Assembly: GCF_014697355.1 (NCBI RefSeq)
Contig: NZ_JACJRQ010000034.1
Location: 1 to 64,000, forward strand
Length of the DNA: 64,000 nucleotides
DNA from: Nostoc calcicola FACHB-3891
GTDB taxonomy: Bacteria > Cyanobacteriota > Cyanobacteriia > Cyanobacteriales > Nostocaceae
Direction: 5' to 3'
Below the pieces are notes generated by a model. The model worked only from the letters and a program-made list of their open reading frames with translations. It made no database searches and was not told the DNA's origin. Every line of letters begins with the position of its first letter. Within the stretch, counting starts at the first letter, position 1. The position numbers and the translations under genes were made by a program. Of this stretch, positions 18,704-26,492 are shown in pieces.

Positions 18704-19654
18704 ATGCGGAAATTATTATATTTATTAGTATTAAGCATTCTAGGATTTATTGTAGTTGCAATCTGCAACTATAAAACTCCTAAGACTATATCTTCCCTAC
18801 CTCATCTATCACCTGCCGAGTGCCACATAGTTAAACATACAATGGGAGAAACCTGTGTTCCCAATCAACCCCAGCGTATTATTACTTTATCTTTATCTAC
18901 TTTAGGCAATGTACTGGCACTTGGTGTTAAACCAATTGGCACAACCAATGAATATTACCGGGAAGAAAACTTTCTCAGAACCTCGTATAAAACAGATGAA
19001 ATCAAATTAGTTGGATTGGAGAGACCAAATTTAGAAGCAATCTTACTACTCAAACCAGATTTAATTATCGGTGTAGATTGGTTCCAGTCAATTTATCCTC
19101 AGTTGTCTAAAATTGCCCCCACAGTTTTGGGCGAAATGGAGTATTCTAACTGGAAAAAACATTTAACTTTTGTGGCTGAGGCACTAGGAAAACAGGAAGT
19201 TGAAAAAACTCTTTGGAATCGTTACAATCGACGAATCGAACAACTCAAATTAGCATTAGGAACTCACTATCAAGACAAAAAAATATCCTTTATCTATATT
19301 AATGGCAAGCAAATATCAATTGATGTTAAAAACTCATTTGTTGGTTCCATTATGAATGATGCTAATTTGCTGCGTCCCACTTCACAAAATATCGAATCAC
19401 CTTATGGAGCCGAAAATATTTCCCTAGAAGAATTAGAAAAAGCTGATGGCGATGTTTTATTTGTAGCCACTTTTGCTAGTGGTGGAAATAAATTTCTAGA
19501 AAAGAAACAACAAAATCCTCTATGGCAAAAGCTCAAAGCTGTTCAAAAAAATCATGTTTATAATGTGAATATTACATCATGGTCTGCAACACATATGATT
19601 GCCACCGATGCAGTGATTGATGATTTATTTAAATACCTTGTCAACATTCCTTAA
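18704..19654 (+). CDS. Iron-siderophore ABC transporter substrate-binding protein (FecB/FhuD family)
   Basis: This 316-residue periplasmic protein has a hydrophobic N-terminus (MRKLLYLLVLSILGFIVVAIC) that works as a signal; Cys21 could be lipidated, although the residues before it are not a classic lipobox. It then shows the class III binding-protein pattern: QRIITLSLSTLGNVLALGVKPIG, LKPDLIIGVDW, TVLGEMEYSNWK, a long connecting helix, and a C-terminal lobe ending WSATHMIATDAVIDDLFKYL. It should carry a ferric siderophore from the outer-membrane receptor, about 100 bases upstream, to the FecCD/FecE permease encoded at 22.9-25.9 kb. It is transcribed with the receptor and ends 9 bases before the next gene. 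Confidence 0.9.
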   Translation: MRKLLYLLVLSILGFIVVAICNYKTPKTISSLPHLSPAECHIVKHTMGETCVPNQPQRIITLSLSTLGNVLALGVKPIGTTNEYYREENFLRTSYKTDEIKLVGLERPNLEAILLLKPDLIIGVDWFQSIYPQLSKIAPTVLGEMEYSNWKKHLTFVAEALGKQEVEKTLWNRYNRRIEQLKLALGTHYQDKKISFIYINGKQISIDVKNSFVGSIMNDANLLRPTSQNIESPYGAENISLEELEKADGDVLFVATFASGGNKFLEKKQQNPLWQKLKAVQKNHVYNVNITSWSATHMIATDAVIDDLFKYLVNIP

Positions 19655-19663
19655 CTATATGCT

Positions 19664-20041
19664 ATGTCTAAACACACAATATTTGTCTGCAAATCTTGTC
19701 ACCGTTCATCTGAAGAACGCCCAAAAAACCCACCTTTCGATGGCGATATTTTAATTGACAAATTAAACAATTTATGCGTTAAAAAATTCACTGTTGAGGA
19801 ACTTGAAATTCAACCAGTTGGTTGTTTGTGGGCTTGCGATCGAGGCTGTGTTGTAGCTGTATCCAGCGAGGATAAACCCACCTATCTGTTTGTCGATTTG
19901 ACCCCAGAGGAAAGCGCAGCAGCCTTACTAGAATTTATGCAAATTTATATTAAAAAACGTAAAGGCAGTGTAGCTTGGGAACAGCTACCGCAAGTTCTAA
20001 AGTCTGCTATTTTCGCGCAGATTCCATCTGTAAAATCATAG
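19664..20041 (+). CDS. DUF1636 family small Cys-rich metal-binding protein
   Basis: This 125-residue soluble protein carries a thioredoxin-like ferredoxin pattern: CKSC at the N-terminus and GCLWACDRGC near the middle, giving five or more cysteines that could hold a metal or an iron-sulfur cluster. DUF1636 members often sit beside TonB receptors or metal-homeostasis genes in cyanobacteria. Their biochemical role is not settled. The gene begins 9 bases after the binding-protein stop and is certainly in the same operon. A role in handling incoming iron or releasing it from the siderophore is inference. Confidence 0.75.
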   Translation: MSKHTIFVCKSCHRSSEERPKNPPFDGDILIDKLNNLCVKKFTVEELEIQPVGCLWACDRGCVVAVSSEDKPTYLFVDLTPEESAAALLEFMQIYIKKRKGSVAWEQLPQVLKSAIFAQIPSVKS

Positions 20042-20076
20042 CTGCAAATTATCCTGTTCTCAAATATTAATTTCAT

Positions 20077-20961
20077 TTATTTTGTTACTAACCAAGCTTC
20101 TAAATCAGCCAAGCTAGTAAAATCTAGCAATGCTTCACTCAAATCTTCTAAAACAGGTAAAGACAAACCAGAAATTGAGCCGCGAATTTCATTTGATAGT
20201 TCCCCAAACCGCTTAGTTAAGATTCGGATAATCAAGTTAGCAGCCTCTTCTTGGCGTCCTTCTTGGCGTCCTTCTTGGCGTCCTTCTTCCTTAATTTCTT
20301 GGTAAACTCTTGTTTCTTTGAGTGTTATTCCTAGCATCAACTCTATCTCCTTTGGGCTTAATTGTTCAAATCTATACACCATTATTGTCATTATCATTTC
20401 TATTATTACACGGCTTGATGAAGATGATTCTTCACGAGTTCTTGTTAAGAGATACCTTGCTTCCTCTGGCATTTGTTCCTCGTTGACGGTGGTTAGTACC
20501 ATCAACGCTACCCATAGAGGTAATTGCCGAATATTGCCCAATTCATCCAAATAAATTCGATGAACTTGCCCACCATTGAGTAATGAACGATGAGGATAAA
20601 TATCCCTTTGTTCAATAGTACGAGATGGATAAATAATCGTTACTTGCCAATCACTGAACCTGTCACGATTACGATAGAAATATAATGAGGATTCTGCAAA
20701 TACTCTTTCGTAAAGTCGTTTATCTTTTTGAAACTGTACCTCACAAAAATATACGACTCCTACACCTTCGTTTTCTGGTGGCAGAAATACCCCATCTATT
20801 TCAAATTTTGGTTCTTTGACAGCTACGGAATCGAATCGATAAGCATCTGCATTTATTGGAGGATTTGTCAATAGCTCAAATAGTAAACCGGGATATTGTT
20901 GAAAAAGTTGATAAAAAATCGAATCTCGTCGCATAAAAAGGAATTGGAATACAGAATTCAA
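20077..20961 (-). CDS. DUF2887/Rpn-type PD-(D/E)XK nuclease-like protein
   Basis: This 294-residue protein has the features of the large cyanobacterial DUF2887/DUF4351 family. The N-terminus is FLFMRRDSIFYQLFQQYPGL. The nuclease-like core has KEPKFEIDGVFLPP and a VVYFCEVQFQKD strand, where D, E and Q match the PD-(D/E)XK pattern. A GRQEGRQEGRQE repeat comes before the C-terminal DUF4351 region. The family is related to Rpn/transposase_31 proteins and occurs in many scattered copies per genome; function is unproven. It is convergent with the DUF1636 gene (35 bases apart) and lies between the receptor and transporter blocks. It probably has no part in iron transport. Confidence 0.8.
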   Translation of the reverse strand: MNSVFQFLFMRRDSIFYQLFQQYPGLLFELLTNPPINADAYRFDSVAVKEPKFEIDGVFLPPENEGVGVVYFCEVQFQKDKRLYERVFAESSLYFYRNRDRFSDWQVTIIYPSRTIEQRDIYPHRSLLNGGQVHRIYLDELGNIRQLPLWVALMVLTTVNEEQMPEEARYLLTRTREESSSSSRVIIEMIMTIMVYRFEQLSPKEIELMLGITLKETRVYQEIKEEGRQEGRQEGRQEEAANLIIRILTKRFGELSNEIRGSISGLSLPVLEDLSEALLDFTSLADLEAWLVTK

Positions 20962-21003
20962 AAGACTCTATGCTTAAACTGACAGAGTTTTAATTAGCTT
21001 CAA

Positions 21004-22797
21004 TCATTTCACCCCAGATTGCACCTGCCATAAACTAGCATAAATCCTATTCTTATCTAACAATTCTTCATGGGTTCCCGACTCAACCAACTCCCCGTAT
21101 TCCATCACATAAATGCAATCAGCATTGCGGATAGTGGAAAGACGATGAGCGATCGCTATTGTGGTTCGATTCACTGTAATCCGTTCTAGGGAACGCTGAA
21201 TAGCAGCTTCAGTTTCATTATCCACCGCTGATGTAGCTTCATCTAAAATCAAAATGGGTGGATTCTTCAAAACAGCCCTGGCGATCGCAATTCTTTGGCG
21301 TTGCCCACCAGATAATTTTTGTCCTCGTTCTCCAACTATTGTTTCATAACCTTGGGGTAGCCGCATAATAAAATCATGGGCTTCGGCAATTTTACTAGCT
21401 GCAATTATTTCTTCATCCCTCGCATCAAAACTACCGTATGCGATATTTTCAGCAACAGTACCATGAAATAAGAATACATCCTGACTCACCAAGCCAATAC
21501 TGCGACGCAAATCACCTAAATTTAATTCTTGAATATCAATACCATCAATAGCAATTCTGCCAGCAGAAATATCATAAAATCGGAATAATAATTTCACTAA
21601 AGTACTTTTACCAGAACCTGTAGAACCAACAATGGCGATGGTTTTACCTGCGGGTATATGTAAAGATAGTTTTTTAATTACTGGCTCCCTGTTGGCATAG
21701 GCAAACGTGACTTTTTGAAAGTCAATTTCACCACGTACTTGCTCAACAGCTAAAGATTTATCTCCTGGAATAATATTGATGGGAGCGTCTAATAAATCCA
21801 TGATGCGATTACTAGAAGCCATTGACCTTTGATATTTGTCAAATATTTCTCCTAATGTTACTAATGGCCACAACAATCTCTGTACTAAAACGAGTAAAAC
21901 ACTATAATTACCAATAGATATCTTATCCGAATATGTTGCCATGCCTCCTCCAAATAATAAGGCCGTAAATCCTACTAAAATTAGCATTCTAATTAAAGGA
22001 TTAAATGCGGCAGAAAGTTTAATGGCTTTATTGTTACTCTTTCTATATGCTTCGCTTTCTCCGGCAAATCTAGCACTTTCATAAGCTTCAGCAGTGAAAC
22101 TTTTAATTGTGGTAATCCCGCTGAGGTTATTTGCCAATCGTGAGTTGAGAAAACCTACTCTTTCTCGCACTTCGGCGTAACGATCTTCTAGCAGCTTTTG
22201 ATAAGTAAAAGAACCCCAAAGAATAAAGGGCATCGGCAATATTGTTACCAAGGTAATTGAGAGGGGTAAAATCCAGAAAGCACCACAAATTAAAATAATA
22301 ACTGAAGTAGTAATTTGGATAATTTCACTAGCTACAAAATTTAGGAAATCTTCCAATCTGTTGATATCATCATTCAAAATTGACATCAACCCGCCGGTAC
22401 TACTTTCTTCAAAGTAAGCTGAATCTAATTTTTGTACATGATTGTAGGCATCCACGCGTAAATCATGCTGGATATTTTGGGCTAAATTCCACCAAAGTCT
22501 ATTATAAGCGTACTCAGAAGCTGATTCTAGTATCCAGATAATGATGGTGACGACTGAAAGCAAGAAAAATTGCCAAATTATCTCTTTGATACCTAATTTG
22601 GCAATGAAGGAATTCTGCTGTTCTACAAGAATATCTACCGCAACACCAATTAACCACGGCGGTGCTAAATCTAAAATCGTATTGATGATAGTAAATAATG
22701 TTGCCTGCCAAATTTGTAGGCGATATTGGCTACCATAATTCAGCAACCGCTGTAGAGGATTACTTGAATTTTTCGGCTTGTGAGATACTCTTGTCAC
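21004..22797 (-). CDS. ABC transporter, fused permease-ATPase (probable siderophore exporter)
   Basis: This 597-residue half-transporter has six membrane helices in residues 25-330, then an ATPase domain with Walker A GSTGSGKST, Q-loop, signature LSGGQRQR, Walker B ILILDEATS and the H-loop AHRLST. It is of the MsbA/multidrug exporter class, a type often used to secrete peptidic siderophores. It lies between the receptor block and the FecCDE genes, all concerned with iron transport, so export of the neighbouring metabolite is the likely role. The start at 22797 is a GTG without an obvious ribosome binding site; the next in-frame starts would remove part of the N-terminal cytosolic tail only. 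Confidence 0.9.
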   Translation of the reverse strand: MTRVSHKPKNSSNPLQRLLNYGSQYRLQIWQATLFTIINTILDLAPPWLIGVAVDILVEQQNSFIAKLGIKEIIWQFFLLSVVTIIIWILESASEYAYNRLWWNLAQNIQHDLRVDAYNHVQKLDSAYFEESSTGGLMSILNDDINRLEDFLNFVASEIIQITTSVIILICGAFWILPLSITLVTILPMPFILWGSFTYQKLLEDRYAEVRERVGFLNSRLANNLSGITTIKSFTAEAYESARFAGESEAYRKSNNKAIKLSAAFNPLIRMLILVGFTALLFGGGMATYSDKISIGNYSVLLVLVQRLLWPLVTLGEIFDKYQRSMASSNRIMDLLDAPINIIPGDKSLAVEQVRGEIDFQKVTFAYANREPVIKKLSLHIPAGKTIAIVGSTGSGKSTLVKLLFRFYDISAGRIAIDGIDIQELNLGDLRRSIGLVSQDVFLFHGTVAENIAYGSFDARDEEIIAASKIAEAHDFIMRLPQGYETIVGERGQKLSGGQRQRIAIARAVLKNPPILILDEATSAVDNETEAAIQRSLERITVNRTTIAIAHRLSTIRNADCIYVMEYGELVESGTHEELLDKNRIYASLWQVQSGVK

Positions 22798-22903
22798 GAC
22801 TGTTTATTTTTTGTATTTAAGAAACGCTGTATGTAGCTTGTTTCCCCGTAGGGTTCCGATTTAGTGGATTTCAATTAGTAGGGAATTCAAACTCGCCACT
22901 AAT

Positions 22904-23731
22904 TCATTCTGAATTCTGAATTCTGTATTCTGTATTCTTCTTCATTTTCCCCTTGCGTCCTATTGGTAGACACATAGGAGTCTCCACAACAGGATCGAGA
23001 ATAATACGACACTCCAATCCAAAAACCTCCTGAACCATTTCTTTATTCATCACTAGGTTTGGTTCGCCAGCAGCAAAAATTCGACCATCTTTAACAGCAA
23101 CTAAGTAATCAGCATATCGACACGCCTGATTTAAGTCATGTAATACCATAACAATTGTTCGTCCTTGAGTTTGGTTCAAATCATACAATAAATCTAAAAT
23201 CTCTATTTGGTGCGCCAAATCCAAAAAAGTAGTCGGTTCATCTAATAGTAAAATATCTGTATCTTGAGCCAGCGCCATAGCAATCCAAGCTCTCTGTCTT
23301 TGTCCACCAGACAAAGTATCTAATGCTCTATCTGCCAACTTTAATAAATCTGTAATCTCTAGCGCTTGCTGTACAATTTTTTCATCTTTTGCCGACCATT
23401 GTTGTAACCAATTTTGATAAGGATAACGTCCTTGTGCTACTAAATCTCGTACTGTTAAACCTTCTGGTGCTACTGGCCCTTGGGGCAAAATACCCAACTG
23501 CTGTGCTACTTCTTTGGTGGAGAGATTCAAAATAGAAGTTCCATCAAGATATACTATACCGCCACGCGGTTTGAGCAATCTTGCCAAACCTCTTAACAAT
23601 GTTGATTTACCACAACCATTAGCACCAACTAAAGCACTAATTTGTCCGCTGGGAATTACCAAATTCAGGTCGCGGATAATGGTAGCACCATCATAAGCTA
23701 AAGAAAGACTTTTGGTTGATAATCCTTTCAT
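22904..23731 (-). CDS. fecE: Iron-siderophore ABC transporter ATP-binding protein (FecE/FhuC family)
   Basis: This 275-residue ATPase energises the FecCD-type permease. Walker A is GANGCGKST, the signature LSGGQRQRAW, Walker B DILLLDEPTTFLD, and the switch histidine lies in MVLHDLNQA. The segment GLARLLKPRGGIVYLDG is characteristic of ferric-siderophore importers. The last dozen residues (KMKKNTEYRIQNSE) do not belong to the family. They are the translation of a heptamer tandem repeat that has run into the 3' end and supplied a new stop. It is 90 bases downstream of fecD in the same direction. Confidence 0.92.
   Translation of the reverse strand: MKGLSTKSLSLAYDGATIIRDLNLVIPSGQISALVGANGCGKSTLLRGLARLLKPRGGIVYLDGTSILNLSTKEVAQQLGILPQGPVAPEGLTVRDLVAQGRYPYQNWLQQWSAKDEKIVQQALEITDLLKLADRALDTLSGGQRQRAWIAMALAQDTDILLLDEPTTFLDLAHQIEILDLLYDLNQTQGRTIVMVLHDLNQACRYADYLVAVKDGRIFAAGEPNLVMNKEMVQEVFGLECRIILDPVVETPMCLPIGRKGKMKKNTEYRIQNSE
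22906..22938 (-). repeat. Heptanucleotide tandem repeat (ATTCTGA/ATTCTGT) overlapping fecE 3' end
   Basis: Units ATTCTGA x2, ATTCTGT x2 and a partial fifth run continuously. They belong to the short tandemly repeated repetitive sequences typical of heterocystous cyanobacteria. The repeat encodes the last residues of FecE and its stop codon. A second copy in opposite orientation lies at 49772-49808. Confidence 0.9.
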
Positions 23732-23821
23732 AATGAAACCATTTTAGATTTTAGATTTTGGATTTATGAAAATCTGATTTATTAGTTGATAAAATATTCT
23801 TTTTCCCCAATCCCCAGTCCC

Positions 23822-24862
23822 TTATTTCTTACGATTACGAATTAATAAATACAGAAAATAAGGAGCGCCAATGGCAGCAGTTATCACCCCACAAGGAAGT
23901 TCGATAGGTGCAAACAATGTTCTGCCCAAGAAGTCTGCTATCACAACAATCACCCCTCCCAACAGTGCAGAAGTAGGAATCAAGCCTTCGTGGGTTGTAC
24001 CTACTAACTGTCGTCCTAAATGAGGTGCTATTAAACCTACAAAACCAATATTGCCGGCGGTGGCGACTCCAGCACCTGCTAAAGCTACTCCCACGAAAAC
24101 GAGTAAACCACGTTGCCATTCCACCCGACTACCTAGACTTTTAGCAACATCATCTCCCAAATTGAGAGCGTTCAAATGTCTTGCCAATGTCAAAGCCATT
24201 GGGACAAAAATAACTAACCAAGGTAATAGAGAAAAGACTTGCTCCCAAGTACGTCCATAGACACTTCCAGCTAACCAAACCAAAGCATTGCTAACGTTAT
24301 AAATTTCCCCAAAGGTAATCATTAAGCTGGTTATGGCACTGGCGATCGCAGATAACCCAATACCCATTAAAATTAACAGAATCGGCGAACTACCGTTATT
24401 CCAAGCCAGGGAGTAAATTAAAATCGCCATCAGCAAAGCACCAGCAAAAGCCGATAATGGCAAGGTGTAAATTGGTGCTGACGGAAATAAGACAATTACG
24501 CTAACTGCCGCTAGACTCGCCCCAGCATTAATGCCAATAATACTGGGATCTGCCAAGGGATTGCGTGTCAGTCCCTGAAAGATAGTGCCAGAAATTGCCA
24601 GCGCTACCCCCACCATCAAAGCTACAAGGGTGCGGGGTAGACGCAAATTATAAATCACGAATGTATGGTCTGGGTTTCCTGTATCTAAACTCAATAAAGT
24701 TTTCACGATATCCCCAGGGGAAATTGGATATTCACCCCGCCCTAAATTCATCACCATTGCAACTACGATCGCTACTGCCAAACATAGCACCATGATTGGT
24801 ACGCGTCGGTCTATACGAAAGGATATCGTCTGGGAACGAATCACTAGCCAATCAAAATTCAT
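23822..24862 (-). CDS. fecD: Iron-siderophore ABC transporter permease (FecCD family)
   Basis: This 346-residue inner-membrane permease has about nine to ten hydrophobic helices. Family landmarks are LRLPRTLVALMVGVALAISG, GLTRNPLADPSIIGINAGAS and GFVGLIAPHLGR, the last being the cytoplasmic loop that contacts the ATPase. It begins one base after the fecC stop, so the two permease halves are translationally linked and should form a heterodimer. Downstream is fecE. Confidence 0.93.
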   Translation of the reverse strand: MNFDWLVIRSQTISFRIDRRVPIMVLCLAVAIVVAMVMNLGRGEYPISPGDIVKTLLSLDTGNPDHTFVIYNLRLPRTLVALMVGVALAISGTIFQGLTRNPLADPSIIGINAGASLAAVSVIVLFPSAPIYTLPLSAFAGALLMAILIYSLAWNNGSSPILLILMGIGLSAIASAITSLMITFGEIYNVSNALVWLAGSVYGRTWEQVFSLLPWLVIFVPMALTLARHLNALNLGDDVAKSLGSRVEWQRGLLVFVGVALAGAGVATAGNIGFVGLIAPHLGRQLVGTTHEGLIPTSALLGGVIVVIADFLGRTLFAPIELPCGVITAAIGAPYFLYLLIRNRKK

Positions 24863-25909
24863 TTATTTTTTCACCTTTGACTTAGCCAGGTAGACAAAAA
24901 AGGGCGCACCAACAAACGCTGTCATCACTCCTACAGGTAACTCCTGTGGTTTGATCAACACACGGGCGCCAATATCTGCAACCAAAAGTAAAATAGCCCC
25001 CAAAACTGCACAATGAGGTAATATCCAACGGTAATTGGCTTTAATGTAAAATTTCACTATATGGGGAACGACTAAACCAATAAAGCCGATTGGCCCGGCA
25101 ATGGCGACGGAACTTCCTGCTAGTAAAACTACGCTGATAGCAGTTGCAATTTTTACCCAGACTGTTTGTTGACCTAAGCCTTTAGCTACGTCTTCACCCA
25201 AACTCATGGTAGTAATTTGTCTACCAAGGGCAAAAGCTATGACTAATCCAATCACGACGAAGGGCAATGCTTGGAAAAACGTATTGATATCGCCACCAGC
25301 TAGTGAACCAGCTAACCAAAATCTAATTTCTTCTAGGGTGCGTTGGCTGACAATCAGAATGGCGGTGGTGATAGAAGAGATGAGAGCAGTTAAAGCTGCA
25401 CCTGCTACCGTCAAATTTAATGGAGTGGCTCCTCCTCGTCCTAAGGAACCAAGGAAGTAAACTAATATTGCCGTAGCTCCTGCTCCCAGAAATGCCACAA
25501 TCGTGTAAACATCTGGGGATGCGCTGCCAAATATAAAAGTCGCTACAACCACCGCTACTGCTGCACCCGACTCAATACCCAAAATCCCCGGATCTGCTAG
25601 AGGGTTGCGTGTTAAACCTTGCATTAACGCTCCGGAGACTGCCAAGGCCGATCCTACAAGAATAGCAACAAGCGATCGCGGTAATCTCACGGTCTGGATA
25701 ACTAAGCGATCGTAGGAACCATCAAAGGCTATAAAAGATGTCAAAATCTTATCTAGAGGTATTTCTGCTGCACCCAGCGTCACACTGTACACCAAGCAAA
25801 TTAGCAGCATCAAAAGTCCCAAAATCAGACCAAATAAGGCTGATATTTGTGGGTTTTTCAATCTTCTAGGTAACATTATGCTGGCTTTTATCATGTTTCT
25901 TGCTGGCAC
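24863..25909 (-). CDS. fecC: Iron-siderophore ABC transporter permease (FecCD family)
   Basis: This 348-residue permease is the partner of the next gene. Landmarks: VRLPRSLVAILVGSALAVSG, GLTRNPLADPGILGIESGAA, GFIGLVVPHIVKF. The open frame starts with GTG at 25909; ATG codons at 25894 (MIKASIM) or 25876 (MLPRRLKNP) are equally plausible, since none has a strong ribosome binding site. It heads the leftward fecC-fecD-fecE transcription unit, divergent from the acylase gene across a 583-base region with candidate Fur half-sites. Confidence 0.92.
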   Translation of the reverse strand: MPARNMIKASIMLPRRLKNPQISALFGLILGLLMLLICLVYSVTLGAAEIPLDKILTSFIAFDGSYDRLVIQTVRLPRSLVAILVGSALAVSGALMQGLTRNPLADPGILGIESGAAVAVVVATFIFGSASPDVYTIVAFLGAGATAILVYFLGSLGRGGATPLNLTVAGAALTALISSITTAILIVSQRTLEEIRFWLAGSLAGGDINTFFQALPFVVIGLVIAFALGRQITTMSLGEDVAKGLGQQTVWVKIATAISVVLLAGSSVAIAGPIGFIGLVVPHIVKFYIKANYRWILPHCAVLGAILLLVADIGARVLIKPQELPVGVMTAFVGAPFFVYLAKSKVKK

Positions 25910-26074
25910 TCGAAAATATTACGCTCTGCTGGTTATGTGTTTTTTACACTGTTTTTCCGGTAATTAAATCGTCACGATACGGTAGCACAGATGTGTGCCC
26001 CTATCGTGGTTCAAATAGATGAAAAATACTGTAAATTACCACTCTCAACATTTAGGAGCTTCTAGTCATTAAAT

Positions 26075-26113
26075 TGATAATCTTTCTTGATAAATATATA
26101 GATTACATTATCA
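26075..26113. promoter_or_regulatory. Cluster of Fur-box-like half-sites in the fecC/acylase divergent region
   Basis: TGATAAT at 26075-26081, TGATAAA at 26088-26094 and ATTATCA at 26107-26113 match the half-site of the Fur dyad TGATAAT-n-ATTATCA. They are not arranged as one canonical 7-1-7 box, so FurA binding is a suggestion. Iron control of these genes would fit their function. Confidence 0.3.
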
Positions 26114-26285
26114 TGCAACCATTTCACTATTTTTTAAACGAATCAAAGATACTCATAAAGTTTTGATATACTTTCTCAACAAAGTGGTATTGTTTAGATC
26201 GACCTAAATCTGCCTTGTCAAATTCTTGCCATAGACTTCTGCCTCCTCCTGACAAAGGACAAATGACCAATGACCGAACAATTCG

Positions 26286-26458
26286 CAATTCGCAATTGCG
26301 GACAAAATTGTAAATTGATTATCCTTCGAGTCAAAGCCCCCACTGAAATCAAAGATTTCAGTGGACTCAAATCAGTGGTGGGATTCAAGCCCCCACTGAA
26401 GGAACTTGTGAATTGCGTTAGCAAAGCGGGGCGTTAGCCCATTCACAATTGCGAATTG
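26286..26458. repeat. MITE-like element, 173 bp, with 13-bp terminal inverted repeats
   Basis: CAATTCGCAATTG at 26286-26298 is exactly inverted at 26446-26458. Between them lie two copies of a CCCCCACTGAA motif (about 26337 and 26391) and an internal hairpin (CCACTGAAATC ... GATTTCAGTGG). No gene is inside; the only open frames read through the repeats. It resembles the small non-autonomous repeats common in Nostocales and separates the fec promoter from the acylase. Confidence 0.5.
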
Positions 26459-26492
26459 GTTTGACGAATGACATAGGCGTTATACCTAACAC

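Noticed and set aside
26218..26424. Minus-strand open frame across the MITE-like element
   Set aside because: It reads through inverted repeats and hairpins; no ribosome binding site or family resemblance.
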